Source: Sulfolobaceae archaeon
Lineage (GTDB): Archaea > Thermoproteota > Thermoprotei_A > Sulfolobales > Sulfolobaceae
Assembly: GCA_026627305.1 (NCBI GenBank)
Contig: JAPNVD010000033.1
Span: forward strand, 1-42,391
Direction of reading: 5' to 3'
DNA: 42,391 nucleotides
Shown one piece after another: positions 42,256 through 42,391 of this stretch. Positions within the stretch are counted from its first letter, which is position 1. Each line of letters starts with the position of its first letter. A program made the translations under genes and the position numbers. The notes below the pieces were generated by a model, which ran no database searches, was not told the DNA's origin, and saw nothing but the letters and a program-made list of their open reading frames with translations.

Positions 42256-42391
42256 ATGTCTTTGAGGATTGTTAGGAGTTTGGATTTGAGGGGTATGTAT
42301 TGTCCTGGTCCTGTTTTGGAGACTGCTAAGGCTATTAAGCAGGTTAATGTTGGTGATGTTATTGAGGTTTTGGCTAGTGATCCTGCTGCTA
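42256..42391 (+). CDS. tusA: TusA sulfur carrier protein, N-terminal part, truncated by window edge
   Basis: The visible 45 codons encode MSLRIVRSLDLRGMYCPGPV then LETAKAIKQVNVGDVIEVLA, the TusA/SirA fold with the sulfur-binding Cys of CPGPV. AGGTGG (42242-42247) eight bases before the ATG is a ribosome-binding site. TusA transfers persulfide or thiosulfonate sulfur to DsrE3A and the sHdr system. Every visible codon ends in G or T, unlike neighbouring genes. The gene continues beyond the window, and sHdr core genes may lie downstream. Confidence 0.92.
   Translation, partial: MSLRIVRSLDLRGMYCPGPVLETAKAIKQVNVGDVIEVLASDPAA

Noticed and set aside
1-42391. tRNA, rRNA and CRISPR genes anywhere in the window
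   Set aside because: No GC-rich cloverleaf-like block, rRNA-like stretch or regularly spaced repeat was seen by eye on either strand.

Overview
The window looks like chromosome of a thermoacidophilic crenarchaeon of the order Sulfolobales, most like Saccharolobus/Sulfolobus. The basis is AT-rich DNA, leaderless genes with a TATA box about 25 bases before the start codon, sugar-binding proteins with class III (pilin-like) signal peptides, HTH_10 and bipartite-metabolism gene types, and a DsrE3A/TusA/lipoate sulfur-trafficking set. No rRNA, tRNA, CRISPR array or intact insertion sequence was seen.

Region by region. (1) 1-249: start of a GlcS-like glucose-binding protein, cut by the window edge. 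(2) 531-9789, all on the minus strand: an aromatic-compound island with an HpaB-type flavin hydroxylase, its likely flavin reductase, an extradiol ring-cleavage dioxygenase, an FAH-family enzyme, an MFS carrier, an HTH_10 regulator, a molybdenum hydroxylase large subunit and an acetoacetate-decarboxylase-like protein. TTAAA-N4-TTTNA palindromes precede four of its transcription units. (3) 10287-12399: a zinc-ribbon membrane protein and an AAA/DUF4143 ATPase whose TATA box lies between two near-identical perfect palindromes. (4) 12396-20936: polysaccharide use, with a GH116-like protein, a complete sugar ABC transporter and a cotranscribed secreted GH15 glucoamylase. (5) 20957-27736: thioredoxin, a three-gene oxidoreductase/TIM-barrel operon, a glycosyltransferase, and a divergent ornithine-cyclodeaminase-like/aminotransferase pair. 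(6) 28083-33182: a secreted beta-rich protein that could be a filament subunit, two membrane proteins and a secreted GH57 amylase. (7) 34021-42391: a redox, lipoate and sulfur-carrier region with thioredoxin reductase, lipoate ligase, a GcvH/LbpA-like protein, OsmC, DUF1641, a lipoamide-dehydrogenase-like protein, DsrE3A and TusA, plus several unrecognised small genes.

How they work together. GH57 and GH15 are built to act outside the membrane on starch, feeding the ABC transporter at 14627-19068. The aromatic island would hydroxylate a phenolic acid, open the ring and begin breaking down the product. The right-hand block fits the accessory part of the sulfur-oxidising heterodisulfide-reductase-like (sHdr) pathway: the lipoate-carrying protein, its ligase, a disulfide oxidoreductase and two sulfur carriers. 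The sHdr core itself is not in the window.

Most interesting items: a 41-residue twin-CX3C protein gene and a 52-residue YHS/TRASH-like gene, both below usual length cut-offs; the partial tusA, in which all 45 visible codons end in G or T; the paired palindromic operators before the DUF4143 ATPase; the palindrome family in the aromatic island; and scattered degenerate copies of a 33-base hairpin sequence resembling IS200/IS605 right ends.
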